A stretch of DNA of 64,000 nucleotides from Tribonema minus (taxonomy: Eukaryota > Sar > Xanthophyceae > Tribonematales > Tribonemataceae): assembly GCA_017506865.1 (NCBI GenBank), contig JAFCMP010000223.1, forward strand, positions 1,860,001-1,924,000, read 5' to 3'. A program made the position numbers and the translations under genes. This document shows, one piece after another, positions 36,325 through 47,094 of this stretch. How positions within the stretch are numbered: position 1 is the stretch's first letter; each line of letters opens with the position of its first letter. The notes beneath the pieces were generated by a model, which was given only the letters and a program-made list of their open reading frames with translations, did not search any database and was not told where the DNA came from.

Positions 36325-39300
36325 ACAGCAGCACTCAACTTGGCAGCAGCGACGTCTTCAGCAGCACGTGTCACCCCCGGCGCGCCAACGCGCTCGTCCG
36401 CACGCATCAAGAGTGCACCAGACATGCCCGCCTCCCGCGCTCCAGCCGTGGTGCCAATCAAGGTCAATGGTGTGACTGTGCTGCTGGAGTGCCGTTTCCG
36501 GAACATGCCGATGCAGGATTGGCTCAAATACGATGGCTGCCCTCGGTGGGTACATGAGCAGTGCGGCGCAGTGAACTTGCGTGTGAACACTGGTGCGGCG
36601 CAGTGAACTTGCGTGTGAACACTGATGCCAGCAGGTTTCTCTGCCTGCACTGCATGCAAAACGCCAAGACACATGCGGTGGAGCCATCACTGGCGTGTTC
36701 AAGTACCACAGTGGGCGCAGGCATGGGAGCAGCAGGGTCGGCAGCAGTAACCGCCACAGCAGCAACGGCAGCACGGGCGGCAGCAGCAACCGTTTCGGCA
36801 GCAGCAGATCCTGAGACGGCAGCGTCGGCAGCTGCTGCAGGAACGGCAGCGGATCGCGCGGCGGCAGTCGGTTCGGCAGCAGCAGCAGCAGCGGCGGCGG
36901 CAGCAGCGGCAGCGCCATCACTCAATGGCCCGCAGTGGTGCAGCCCGCACTTCTCAGTGGCAACACTGCCACCTTCATTGATGGCCGTCTTCATACAGAA
37001 GAAGGTCAACGGCCGCTTGCAGGAGCTCAACCCCAACGTTTAGCCCGACGAGCTTGTGCACATCAACGTGCCTAGCAATATGGGTACAAGCTTCGACATG
37101 CCGCGCCTGTACAAGGCAGCGTTGTACCCGTTGGCTGAGTCGTCCCAAGTGCGCTACACCAGCAAGACGGTGTGCGCGTACCAGATGGTCGATGGTCAGC
37201 CGGTGCTGGTGCTGGTGCTCTTCTGCCAGGAGTACGGCCTCGACACCGTGGAGGCCAACAAGGGTCGCGTGTACATCGCGTATCTGGACACAGCAGCCTT
37301 CCTCTCGCCAGTAAAAGCTCGCTCATCTGTGCACAAGGAGGTACTGGCGGCGTACCTGGAGTGGGTGGCACGGCGCGGGTTCAGGTACGCGCACATCTGG
37401 TCCTGTCCGCCCAGGCCGAGGGTGGAGTACATGTTCCCCTGCCGTCCAGTGCAGCAGCTGACCCTCACATCGGAGCAGCTGCTGGGCTGGTACCTCAACA
37501 TGCTGGAAACGCGCTGCATGCGGGTGGGCATCAGGACACGCAATGATGTCCGGCTGTTTGTACAGGAGCACATCGACAGAGTCGCGGGGATCGTGCAGCG
37601 GGTCAGCAATGGCGATGCTGCCGCCATGCAGGAGCTGCCGGCGGCGGCGCCGCCACTGTTCGATGGCGACATCCTGCACATGAAGTTCGCCACTGCGGGT
37701 GACGCGTCGCCCACGCCTGCCGTGCTCAAGTGCATCTGCGAGGAGATGCTGGAGTTTAAGCAGACCCCGCTGGTGGTGCCTCTCGCATACGAGTGTGACG
37801 AGCAGCAGAACGACGATGATAGAATGCTCCAGCTGCTGATGGACCCGGTGCGTCTAGCAGATCCGGACGTCAAGCGGTCATTCGAGCCGCTCAACTCACG
37901 GAAGCACTTCATTGCGATATGCTCTGTAAACGGGTTCCACTTCAGCATTCGGGCCTTTGCTGCGCACGCGACCGCCATGCTGCTGTATGCTCAGCACCAC
38001 GCAGAGCGGCAGACGCTCAACCCGCTGTGCCGCAAGTGCGACAAACCAATTGTCGGCACATTTCACCACTGCAACGAGTGCTCCATAGGGCCTCCGTGCC
38101 AGGTGAGACAACAGTGAGGGTAGGTATGCTTATACATATTGATAGAATGTGGACTAATAAGAGGATCAAGCGATCAGAGGGGAAATGATTCTTCTGACCT
38201 CACCTGACTGCGCAGTTCAATGCCACGCCATAGTATCTGCAGGCTTTTGGCTTGCTGCACACCATTCACACGAATGTGGGCTAGATGTACTATCACTGAT
38301 AGCTGGTGCCTGGTGCGCTCACGTGCAGAATCATGCCTCTGCCTGGTATCATCTTAATGTTGAACTTGAAGTGAATGCTAAGCAAGGGTTGACAGTAAGC
38401 AGACGTGCTTGTTGTATTCAGTGAAATGTGCACTCTGACTACATACACCTGAATGCTCAGCTTCCGGCATGGCTCTGCAATGTGACCGGGGCACACAGAG
38501 TGTTACTTGCTACCTTATGCATCGTACAAATGACAACAGTTTCTGTCGTGTTGCTCTGTTGCATACAGTTCTGCAGCGCGTGCAGCCAGGAGCTGGGCGC
38601 CATGTGTCCACAGAAGCACCTGACCGTCCCCTGCTGCAGCAAGTTTCAGCTTTCCGCTGCCGAGATCAAGGAGTGCGACAGTCAGAGCTGCATTGCTCAG
38701 CAGCAGCTGCAGAAGCGCTGGGCAGAGATGCAGCAGCAGTTAGCCGCCAGCAGTTCAAACGCCATGGCTGCTGCGACAAGCGCCCACACTGCGGCGGTGA
38801 CAGCTGCACATGGCAGCGAGATGGCGCCATCTGCTGCTGTCGCTGACGGAGGTAAAGCAGGGGCTGCGAATGGGCTCGTGCTGAGCGCGGCAACTTCGGA
38901 GACTGGCGCCAGCGCTACAGGCACGCCGCAGGTGACGACGCCAGTCACATGCCCTGCTGCAGGGGGAGCAGCTAGCCCCCCCACTCGACGCACGCGCGGC
39001 GTAACAGCGATGGCAGCGAGCAGCAGCCTGAGCACTGCGACAGCGGCAGCAGCAGCAGCGGCAGCGGCAGCGGGCGACAGTGTGGTGGCCAGCTCTGATG
39101 TTGGTGTTGTCGCCGCAGCCGCTGCAGCATCGCAGGAAGTGACGCCCAGAAAGCGTCGAGTCGGGAGGGCGCCCATGGCAGCAGTTGCGGCAATCAGCAG
39201 TACTCCTGTAACGATGGCGGCAGGCGGAGGTGCAGCAACGCATTCTGCTGCTGGCGATTCTGTGGCGATGTCGCAGCAGACCACGCCAGTCAAGCGCCGT

Positions 39301-39780
39301 GGGCGTGATGTGCAACAGACTCCACCGACTCGAGCGCCTCGGCTGGCATTTCATGACAGTCCGGCGGCGGCGGCAGCGGCTGTGGCGGCTGGCGGCAGCG
39401 GCAGCGCTGCTGCGGCAGCAGGGTCAATCGGCGGAGGTGCCATGGGCATGGTGGTGGTGGCGGGCATCGCGGACGATGCAGAGGAAATGGCGGGTGCGGT
39501 GGCGGGGGCCAGCACTGCTGGCGCGGCGGGCGCGGCAGGTGCGGCGGTGGTGGTAGTTGGTGGGGATGCACATGTGCGTGCTGGTGGTGCTGCGGTGGCG
39601 GCGGCAGCAACTTCGGGGCGGACTGTGGCGCGGGGCGGTGCGCAAAGCAGCAGTGACGCAGAAGCGGGTGCGCGCAGCAGCATAGGCGGTGCTGCCACAG
39701 CTGGGGCGGAGGCTGTGGCGGAGGTGGAGGCGGAGGGTGACATGGAGGTGGTGCTACCTGATGAGCAGCCATGGCTCTGA
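29937..39780 (+). CDS. HAC1: HAC-type (p300/CBP) histone acetyltransferase with TAZ, PHD/RING-like, HAT and ZZ domains
   Basis: It transfers acetyl groups from acetyl-CoA to histone lysines in the nucleus. Exons: 29937(or slightly upstream)-30335, 30607-30785, 31197-31290, 31765-31893, 33914-33954 (weak), 35013-38102, 38569-39780; every join agrees in phase. Exon 2 ends with a TAZ zinc motif of exact HxxxCx4Cx4C spacing (HINNCQAQDCRMADC). The large exon starts with a long disordered Ser/Ala/Pro region. It then has Cys-rich CPACGG..CAVCEY and PPPILFCANERCGC, a PHD-like DGCPRWVHEQCG, and the HAT domain: FCQEYGLD, VYIAYLDT, HIWSCPP, GWYLNML, LFDGD. The p300 substrate and CoA residues Asp, Trp and Tyr are conserved in YLDT, HIWSC and GWYLN. 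A ZZ finger follows, CRKCDKPIVGTFHHCNEC, completed in the last exon (FCSACSQELG). The tail is Ala-rich and no second TAZ follows. The frame is broken by a 32-bp duplication and a TAG (see findings). Confidence 0.9.
33021..33475. repeat. Direct duplication of about 225 bp in a HAC intron
   Basis: The copies start at 33021 and 33251 (CGTTAGCTAAC). They share CATGTGTGATATCCCTGAC, GAGCACACAGAAAG and ATGACGTACTTCAAAC or its variant. They differ by roughly one base in six. The duplication lies in the intron between 31893 and 33914 and contains no open frame conserved in both copies. Confidence 0.88.
36561..36624 (+). repeat. Frameshifting 32-bp tandem duplication in the HAC PHD-like region
   Basis: The 32-bp unit GTGCGGCGCAGTGAACTTGC... 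occurs at 36561 and immediately again at 36593. 32 is not a multiple of three, so the upstream frame runs into TGA at 36604-36606. Removing one copy restores a continuous frame EQCGAVNLRVNTDASRFLC, which has the expected next cysteines. Confidence 0.93.
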
Positions 39781-40238
39781 GGGTATGCAGGTGTTTGCTT
39801 GGCTGGGGCATGTGCAGGTGGTGCACTGGTGAAGCAAGAGGCGGTCCCGCTGGGAGCGGAGGAGAATGTGTGGCACTTTCAGGGGGATGCTGGCAGAGCT
39901 GCTGAGAGCGCATGGCGGAGCTGGGGGGTATGACGGAGATGCAGTTCTGCTCGGCAGGTATGTTGAACTTGTAATGTTGATCGAGGCACAAAGTTGACCT
40001 GCATGTACCTTGGTCATCATATGCCTGTGTGGCTCTCCTTTTGTGCAACACCAAGCAGGCCGCACAAACAGTTCCTGAGACGATTCCAGGGCCTGTGAGC
40101 AATGATATGACTTTCAAGGACTTTAACCACTGTGTGTATGTACTGACCATCTGCTGTCACGCCTGTAGATGAAGAGCATGACATTGCTCAAGCTTACTGC
40201 CATTGCTTCTGCGACTTGTTGATGCTCAACGACAGGGG
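39781..40238. other. Region downstream of the HAC gene
   Basis: No gene is recognised. The sequence after the TGA stop (39778-39780) is ordinary mixed-composition DNA and probably includes the HAC 3' UTR. The long minus-strand frame over 39290-40150 is an antisense shadow of the Ala/Val-rich HAC tail. Confidence 0.5.
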
Positions 40239-41598
40239 AGTCCTTCCCGCATCATTTCAAAAGAGTTCAGTACAGCACAAGTGCCTTGCACGTGCGCATG
40301 CGCATGCAGGAAAAGGCGGGGCGCCATAATTTACGTGTGCACGCTGGCTGAGCATCACCACATCATCATCACGCATTCAGAGCACAAGCAGCTCGCACGC
40401 GACCATGTCTCCAGGGTGCCACATCATGACTTTGGAGTCAGCGTCAACGATCGGCAGCTTCTCATAAGTCAAACCTCAAGTTCCTTCAGCCTGGTGTGGC
40501 CTGCAGCTTTGCAATTCGTCATCACACGCTCGTGCGCAAAATCTGCACTGTGAACTTGCCGCATGATCATCACCATCAGCATCATCACGTTGTCACCACA
40601 TATGTCAGGATTAGCAAATGACCAATCCATCTGAATATTTATCAAGAGGCTCTGCTGTCTCTGCTGCTGTCAACACCTGTACGCCACAGGGTACGATGTT
40701 CAAGTGCAACCTGGGCACGGCGGATGCTCAGCAGGGGGGGTGGTCGGGTGGTCGGGGGTGCAACAGATTGAGGCAAGCCATAACATGCAGAGACACTTTG
40801 TGTGCTTTGAAAATAGGCTCAGGACGTCGTAGACTCATGAACACAAATCACTCATGAATTCATACTAGAGAAAGTGTGTGCTGTGATGGTGAGTAGCAGT
40901 GGCAATGATTTCACTTCACCCAAAGCCATGGCGCAGTCCGTCCCCTTTCAAGCAATTGCTTTCAAGTTTCAAGCAACCTGCAACAAAAAACTCTGTTCAC
41001 AAGTGATTCTGTATGGTGCAGCATGTTAAGAGTAGAAGCCGGGTGTAAATTTCACAATTAATTCCTGTAGTAAATAAAATTTTAAGAAGCGAATCCACGT
41101 GTGTGATGTTGGCGCTGAAAAGTCAGCTTACTACTCCCAGATCAAGGGGAATTCTCCCTATGCCATTGGCTATGCAAACTTTACAACATGCTGGTAGGTC
41201 ATTGCAGTTACCAGAACCACTCATGAGAGTGTCACATTTCCACACTGTCTGGGCATTGCAGGCGGAGTACTCATGGGAATTGGCGGCCCTGCATGCGTGG
41301 TGGAAGCCTTCGGAGGAGGGCAGCTCTCGGCTTCCAGGGCAGCAAGGTTTTCTTTTCTCAAAAGAGAATCGCCACAGTAACATGTACACTTGTTTGACAA
41401 GGTGTCAAAAAAGAAGCCACGCATACGCACATACTTGTTGTCGCCTGAGTACCATTCTCTTGTGGCGTCAACATCGTTGCACCTGCTTCACAGACCTCTA
41501 AGTACAACCAGAGCGACGATTCGGCAGCTGTAACAAGATCCCCCCGCTCCCTTGCCACCTGCAGGCCTGTCGCTCTGCGGCGCAATCTTGACAGGGGG
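40239..41598. repeat. Segmental tandem duplication of about 1.36 kb, copy 1
   Basis: The blocks match copy 2 (41599-42940) in order. They include CACAAGTGCC, GCTGGCTGAGCATCACCACAT, GCCTGGTGTGGCCTGCAGCTT, TATGCCATTGGCTATGCAAAC and GAGGAGGGCAGCTCTCGGCTT. Copy 1 has lost the reading frame near 40890-41050 that is open in copy 2. Confidence 0.88.
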
Positions 41599-42940
41599 CT
41601 CCTTACCGCATCATTAAAAAGTTCAGTATAGCACAAGTGCCCTGTACGTGTGCATGCGCATGCAGGAGAAGGCGAGGCAGCGATGATTCACATGTGCTCG
41701 CTGGCTGAGCATCACCACATTATCATCACGCATTCAGAGCACAAGCAGCTCGCACGCGGCCATGTCTACAGGGTGCCACATCATGAGTTGCAGTCAGCGT
41801 CAACAATTGGTAGCTTCTCACAAGTCAAACCTCAACTTCCTGCAGCCTGGTGTGGCCTGCAGCTTCGCAATTCGTCATCACACGCTCTTGCGCAATCTGC
41901 ACTGTGAACTTGGCCGCATGATCATCACCATCTGCATCACATATCGTCACCACATATGTCAGGATCAACAAATGACTAGTTCATCTAAATATTCATCAAG
42001 AGGCTCTGCCTACTGCTGTCTCTGCTGCTGTCGACACCTGCACGCCACAGGGTACGATATTCAAGTGCAACCTGGGCATGGTGGATGCTCAACAGGGTTG
42101 ATTGGGTGTGCAACAGATTGAGGTAAGCCATAACATGCAGAGACACTTACGTGTCCTGAAGATCATACTTTCAAGACGTAGTCAACTCATGAGCACCACT
42201 CACTCATCAAGCTCTACTAGACGAAGTGTGTGCCGTGATGGCGACCAGCAGTGGTGATGATTCCTGTTTGAGCAATGCCATGGCGCAGTCCGTCCCCTTG
42301 CTTTCAAGCGACCTGCAACAGAAAGCTCTGCTCACAAGTGAATTTTTATGGTGGAGCATCTTAAGAGAGAACCCGGGTGCAAAGTTCACAACCAACTTCT
42401 GTAGTAAATACAATACAAGGAGCGAATCCACGTGTGTGATGTTGGCGCTGAAAGATCAGCACATCAAAAGTCAGCGCACTACTCCCAATTCAAGTGGGAT
42501 TGTCCCTATGCCATTGGCTATGCAAACTTTACAACATGCTGGTAAGTTGTTGCAGTTACCAGAACCACTCATGAAAGCAACACATTTCCACACTTTGTCT
42601 GGGCATTGCAGGTGGAGTGGGAGCGCAGCGGCATTGGCGGTCCTGCAGGCGTGGTGGAAGCCTTCGGAGGAGGGCAGCTCTCGGCTTCCAGGGCGGCAAG
42701 GTTTTTTTCAAAGAAGAATCGCCACAGTAACATGCACACGTGTTTGGTGAGGTGCCAGAAAAGTAGCCACGCATACGCACATACTCGTTGTCACCTCAGC
42801 ACCGTTCACTTGTGGCATCAACATCATTGCACCTTGCTTTACAGGTACCTACAACCAGGGCAGCTGAGCAGCTGTGACAAGATCTCCCCTCCCCTGCCAC
42901 CTGCAGACCGGTCGCTCTGCGGCAGTTCTTCCCTATAAAA
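41599..42940. repeat. Segmental tandem duplication of about 1.36 kb, copy 2
   Basis: This is the second copy of the unit starting at 40239, with an offset of about 1360 bp. It keeps an open frame at 42226-42541 that ends at a GTAAGT donor. A second exon-like block lies at about 42611-42703. Both copies preserve these splice-like borders. Confidence 0.88.
42226..42541 (+). CDS. Possible exon of an unrecognised gene in the duplicated unit
   Basis: An open frame (MATSSGDDSCLSNAMAQS..., ending MPLAMQTLQHAG) stops exactly at a GTAAGT donor. In copy 1 the corresponding donor is GTAGGT at 41192 after the same MPLAMQTLQHAG wording, but upstream codons are damaged. The following exon-like block (AWWKPSEEGSSRLPG) is conserved between copies in one frame. 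I recognise no family. It could be a duplicated host gene fragment or a decayed element. Confidence 0.35.
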
Positions 42941-44459
42941 CGTTGCTGGAGCTTTGTGTTCACCTTACAGTGCGCATGTGTGACGCTCCATTTCATGGTA
43001 CATGCTCAGCATACGCAGTGGCGTCGTGGCAGCACTGCGTACTTACCACTGTGCACATTGTCTTGCCCCCCCTTGACGTATTTGTTGAAGTTTATGAAGT
43101 ACAAGTTGATTAGCCCCACATGACATCATTTGTTGTCTGTGCTGCAGTGCATGACCAGGGAAGGGCATGCAGGAGCAGTGCCAATCAAGTGACACATACT
43201 CTCTGCTGAAATTGCTGGTAATTACAAAGAGCCTTTGGTGGTGGTGTTGCTCGTAAGAATATACTGCAAGCATGAAGTAGCACCATGCATCTACTATTTT
43301 CGGAGCCTGTCTGCTAGAGTGGAGCAGCAGTGAGGTTGGTTGGTGAAGGCAGCCAGATAGTGAGTCTTGTTACGTTCTTGAGGTTACGTGTAACTTCAGC
43401 TTGATGCATGTACATGACCTGGGCTCCTGCAGAACCCCTTTGTTGACGTGCAAGACATATGGTGTTTGAAGCGTTACGCACACCCCGGAAGGTTGGTGAG
43501 CAGCTCAAGCACCATAAATATGTCCACGGCCATCATTGGGTCTTCGCATGGATTGCTCCTTGTCTGTCACGTGCATCAAGCGAGGCACTAGACGTACTCA
43601 GATGAAACTCGAACTTACCGTCTGTGTTTGTCTTCACTCTCCGATCGTGCTGTTGTTTCCAGTATATATATTTTTACAGAGGAGATTGCCCAATCTCAGC
43701 AGTGCACAGAGGTGCCCAAGAAAATTGAAATCGCAACCTTTGTGAGCTGAGCCGGGGGAGTGTTGTTTGGGGACTGTGACATCGTATTTACATATCCTCA
43801 CCATGCGTCATATAAGAAGACCGCATCGCATGCAGCGCTACCACTAGCATGCAGTGACCCCTACAATGAAGTCTTTCAGCGCTGATCATTTGCAGATGCC
43901 AGTGTTTATCTGTGCATACCTGCGCCACAACGCTGCGCTATCACTCCACTTCACACGTCCAGATGCGCTGAAAATACGGCGACAGGCTCTCACACCATCA
44001 TCGTGGCATAGTTTGTGCTCTCTGCTGCAGCTCTCCCATCACGTGCAGCAAGCGCTTCCGCAAAGGCATGACCTCCATTCAACTCTCAAGACATGCCACC
44101 ACAATGCGACCTGTGCCGATCATCAAGCCATCAGCCCCCCACCTGCACCACCTTTCAAGAAACAGAAAGAAGACGACATTGTGGAACCGCTGTTCGCGCT
44201 TGACAGGGCCAGGGGAGACGACCGTTATGCATGTCAACGCATCGGAGGTAAGACGCACCTTGTGGCTGATGACATCACAGTGCTCATCACGTGGTTCATC
44301 CTGCGTGACTGGTTTCTGGAAAGTATATACATAGGTATAGTAGCACAAACAGCAGAGTTGAGATGCCACTGGGCATGCCTTGCAATGGCTGCTTCAAGCA
44401 AACTTTTTGTTTTTTTAAACTGACCGTCTGCTGTGTGATTCAATTTGGTCATTTATGTG
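42941..44459. other. Unassigned region with one exon-like frame at 43854-44247 (+)
   Basis: No recognised family is present. A frame from 43854 runs about 130 codons (ending DDRYACQRIG) to a GTAAGA donor at 44248. It is His/Cys-containing (LKTCHHNATCADHQ) with a basic-acidic segment (FKKQKEDDIVE). It may be an exon, but no partner exon was found. Confidence 0.35.
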
Positions 44460-45150
44460 TGCGGCATGCATACCTGCTCACTGCTGCAGTACATCTTCAT
44501 CACTTGTAGCGCTACAAGATGCGCCTGCTACTGGTCATTGCGCTGCGTAGAGCATGCGGCGGCGGCAGCGATAGGACCAGGCGGATAGGAAGCAGCAATG
44601 GGGCGCGCCGGGTGTGATCACCACCTATGCCTTGGTGAATTGGGGCACCATCGTGAAGCTGCATACAGTGATCAAGCTCTACAGAGGTACGGTGGTCTCT
44701 GCTACCGCAGTACCCTTAAAGCCTTTCTTTTTGATACTTGGGAGTACCTTTAAGGTCTTTCACCTACTGCCTACTTCCTCGACTTACCCATTACTGCACC
44801 TGTAGATGCTTGCTGCTCCTCACTCATTGAGATCTCACCCCAAAACAGTAAGCCTTGAATACACATGGTAGTATTGACGAGGTGGCTGCCATGCGTCTGC
44901 AATTCGCCAGTGCCTGCAACTGGGTTTAATTAGTTGTCTTGTCAGCAGAGCACACCCAAACATGGCGACATGCATTGCTCTGACAATGTGCGCACATGTT
45001 TTCCTTACCTCAAGGCGTACCCTATTGCTTTCGAGAGCGGCAGTGGCATCTGTAGAACCACTTTTTCAAACACACATACTCATTCAAACACGCTGTCGCC
45101 ATTTGGCACGCTGCATGTGGAGTTGTGATCGCACGCACGGCAGCGTCGGA
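44460..45150. repeat. Second segmental duplication, copy 1
   Basis: It shares ordered blocks with 45395-45985. One block is CTGGTCATTGCGCTGCGTAG versus CTGGTCACTGCGCTGCGTAG. Another is TTGTCTTGTCAGCAGAGCAC followed by ACATGGCGACATGCA. A third is ACGCTGCATGTGGAGTTGTG versus ACACTGCATGTGGAGTTGTG. The spacing between blocks differs by up to 100 bp, so internal deletions have occurred. Confidence 0.8.
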
Positions 45151-45394
45151 GCAGTGAGTGCTCGTCGTCAACACCTATTTCCGAAAACACACAAGAGGTA
45201 AGGAGTCATTTGTGAATGCTGGCATCAAAACGCTCATTATATAGATTGCTTTGACTGAGGTGGTTCATCTCATCATCAGCAATGTGTCTAGCGAGCACGG
45301 CCAACAGCATGATACGGGCATTGCTACTTGCTGATGCCTGTTGGTGTCTACTTTGACTGAGCATGTATGCATCAGCTGCGTGTATGCAGCATGC

Positions 45395-45985
45395 ATGGCT
45401 GCTTACTGTTGCAGCACATCCCATCATGCCTGGAACTAAGCACAAGATGCACCTGTTGCTGGTCACTGCGCTGCGTAGGGCATGTGGCGGCGGCAGCCAG
45501 CTAGAGGACCAGGTGGAGTCGCAGCAGCGGAAACCTGCATGCAGTGCGCAAGCTTGGCAGAGGTAAGATTTCCTCCACTACCTTCAAGTCGCGTTTGCTC
45601 CTTTCAGGTGTATTGCTGTCTCTAATGGTGCTTCCAGCCCTTCACTCGTTGCATTCCAACACAAGTAGCTGCACATGACATGTGCTGAGGAAGTGGTTGC
45701 AAGTGTATGATTCATATAGCAGTCCACCACGGCCATTCTGACTCAGTCATCATTGTCTTGTCAGCAGAGCACAGATGAACATGGCGACATGCACTGATAT
45801 CGCTAAGGCAATGTGCGCGCGTGTTTTCCTCCTCTCGAAAGCGTGCCTCTTTGCAAACTGAATGCTGCAAGCGGCAGCCGCATCCCCTGAATTATCACCT
45901 CTCAAAGACGCGTACTCATTCAAACATACGCTCGCCGTCTGGCACACTGCATGTGGAGTTGTGGCGGCAGTGCTCACCGTCAGCA
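45395..45985. repeat. Second segmental duplication, copy 2
   Basis: This copy matches 44460-45150. It retains an exon-like frame (LLLVTALRRACGGGSQLEDQ) from about 45427 that ends at a GTAAGA donor at 45563. The same frame in copy 1 runs into a stop. Confidence 0.8.
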
Positions 45986-46297
45986 AGTGCTCCCGATTCC
46001 AAGCTCGACATTGGTTTTGGCGGCAAGGTGGTCGACCTTTGGCAGCGGCACAGCGAGACACCCGGTCTCAGCTGCACGGTCGCGATGGAGCAGCCGCAGC
46101 AGCAGCAGCAGGAGCAAGGGCGGTGGCATGCTGGTGCAAGCAGCTTCATCGGTTGCGCGGCAACTTGACATCTAGAGAGTGCGGCCAGGACGAGCTGCTA
46201 AGACACAACGAGTCCGTTGTTTCAGTGCCTACAACCAAGATGGTGTTGTTAAATGAGAAACGCCACTTTCCACTGTTTATGCTGAGAACGCCGTTCA

Positions 46298-46678
46298 TTG
46301 ACTCTCCCTTCTCTGTTTGCCTGCATACATGTTACTTTGTATGTTGATCAGAATCTGCTGGCATGTGCCGATGGACATGAGTTCCACAGTGTGTTCGCTT
46401 GTCCAGACGCAAAACGCTGTACCTCTGCATGTGGTGCAACATGCCTTGCTACAAAGTGCCCGCAAATTCTTAAGAAGCATGATCGGTCATTGCATTCCAG
46501 TCCAAATGACACACGTTGGGTGGCCCAGTGGCCTGCGTCGTTCGTCACTGTCAAGAAGCCTGAAGGCTCGCCTTCGGCCATTGTCGTGTCACTGGTCACT
46601 GCAGTTTGGCTGTCCGTGCTGGTTGCGGCACACAATGCTGACAGCAACTCTCTGACAGTGCTGACGGGTCTGCTGTGA
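46298..46678 (+). CDS. Possible terminal exon, Cys-rich with a hydrophobic segment
   Basis: An open frame of about 125 codons encodes a Cys-rich stretch (CADGHEFHSVFACPDAKRC, CGATC, KCPQ). A hydrophobic run near the end (SAIVVSLVTAVWLSVLVAA) could span a membrane, and the frame ends in TGA. I do not recognise it. The antisense frame is also open over much of this stretch, so strand and reality are uncertain. Confidence 0.3.
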   Translation: MTLPSLFACIHVTLYVDQNLLACADGHEFHSVFACPDAKRCTSACGATCLATKCPQILKKHDRSLHSSPNDTRWVAQWPASFVTVKKPEGSPSAIVVSLVTAVWLSVLVAAHNADSNSLTVLTGLL

Positions 46679-47094
46679 TTGCCACAACGGAATTGGGGCT
46701 GAATTGCAATTCAATCATTGGCATATGCAACGTGCGCTAAATAGCATGAACATTTCACCTCAAATCACGTGTTTGTGTGTGTGGAGGGGGTGAGGCTTGC
46801 ATTTCTTTGCAGCGCCTGTAAAAAAATCACAGATGTAGTGCCAAGGCAGAAAGTATGCAATACTGACCGAGGTATGCGAGCAACAAGAGAGCGATGCGGG
46901 CAAACAGCGCTGTCAAGCATCAATGTATATATGGCTTAACCCTGAACTACCAGCGGTATGAATGCAGTGCTGAGTCGTAGTGTTAGTGTCACATGTCTGC
47001 GCCAGCAAGGCATGCATTGGCAGCAACAAGCGGGGCTCAGGCTGCCGCACACGCACAATATCGCTCTAGCAGGCTCAACCGAATAAAAACGTGT
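46679..47094. other. Spacer before the WDR43 stop codon
   Basis: Nothing is recognised. It probably includes the 3' UTR of the minus-strand WDR43 gene. Confidence 0.4.

Noticed and set aside
35025-36921. Long minus-strand Ala/Leu-rich frames over the HAC exon
   Set aside because: They are created by the GC-rich, CAG-repeat-rich coding strand; the plus strand holds the conserved HAC domains.
37041-37043. TAG as evidence for a reassigned genetic code (TAG or TAA read as Gln, as in some green algae)
   Set aside because: eS30 ends at TAA exactly at its expected C-terminus and only one internal TAG was seen in conserved coding sequence, so a standard code with a local lesion is simpler.
39290-40150. 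Minus-strand Pro/His-rich frame of 286 codons
   Set aside because: Antisense of the Ala/Val/Gly-rich HAC tail; composition only, no motif.
40330-42000. CATCACCACATCATCATCACGC stretches as a CRISPR-like or tagged array
   Set aside because: They are simple CAT/CAC microsatellite-like tracts inside the segmental duplication, with no regular spacers, in a eukaryotic genome.
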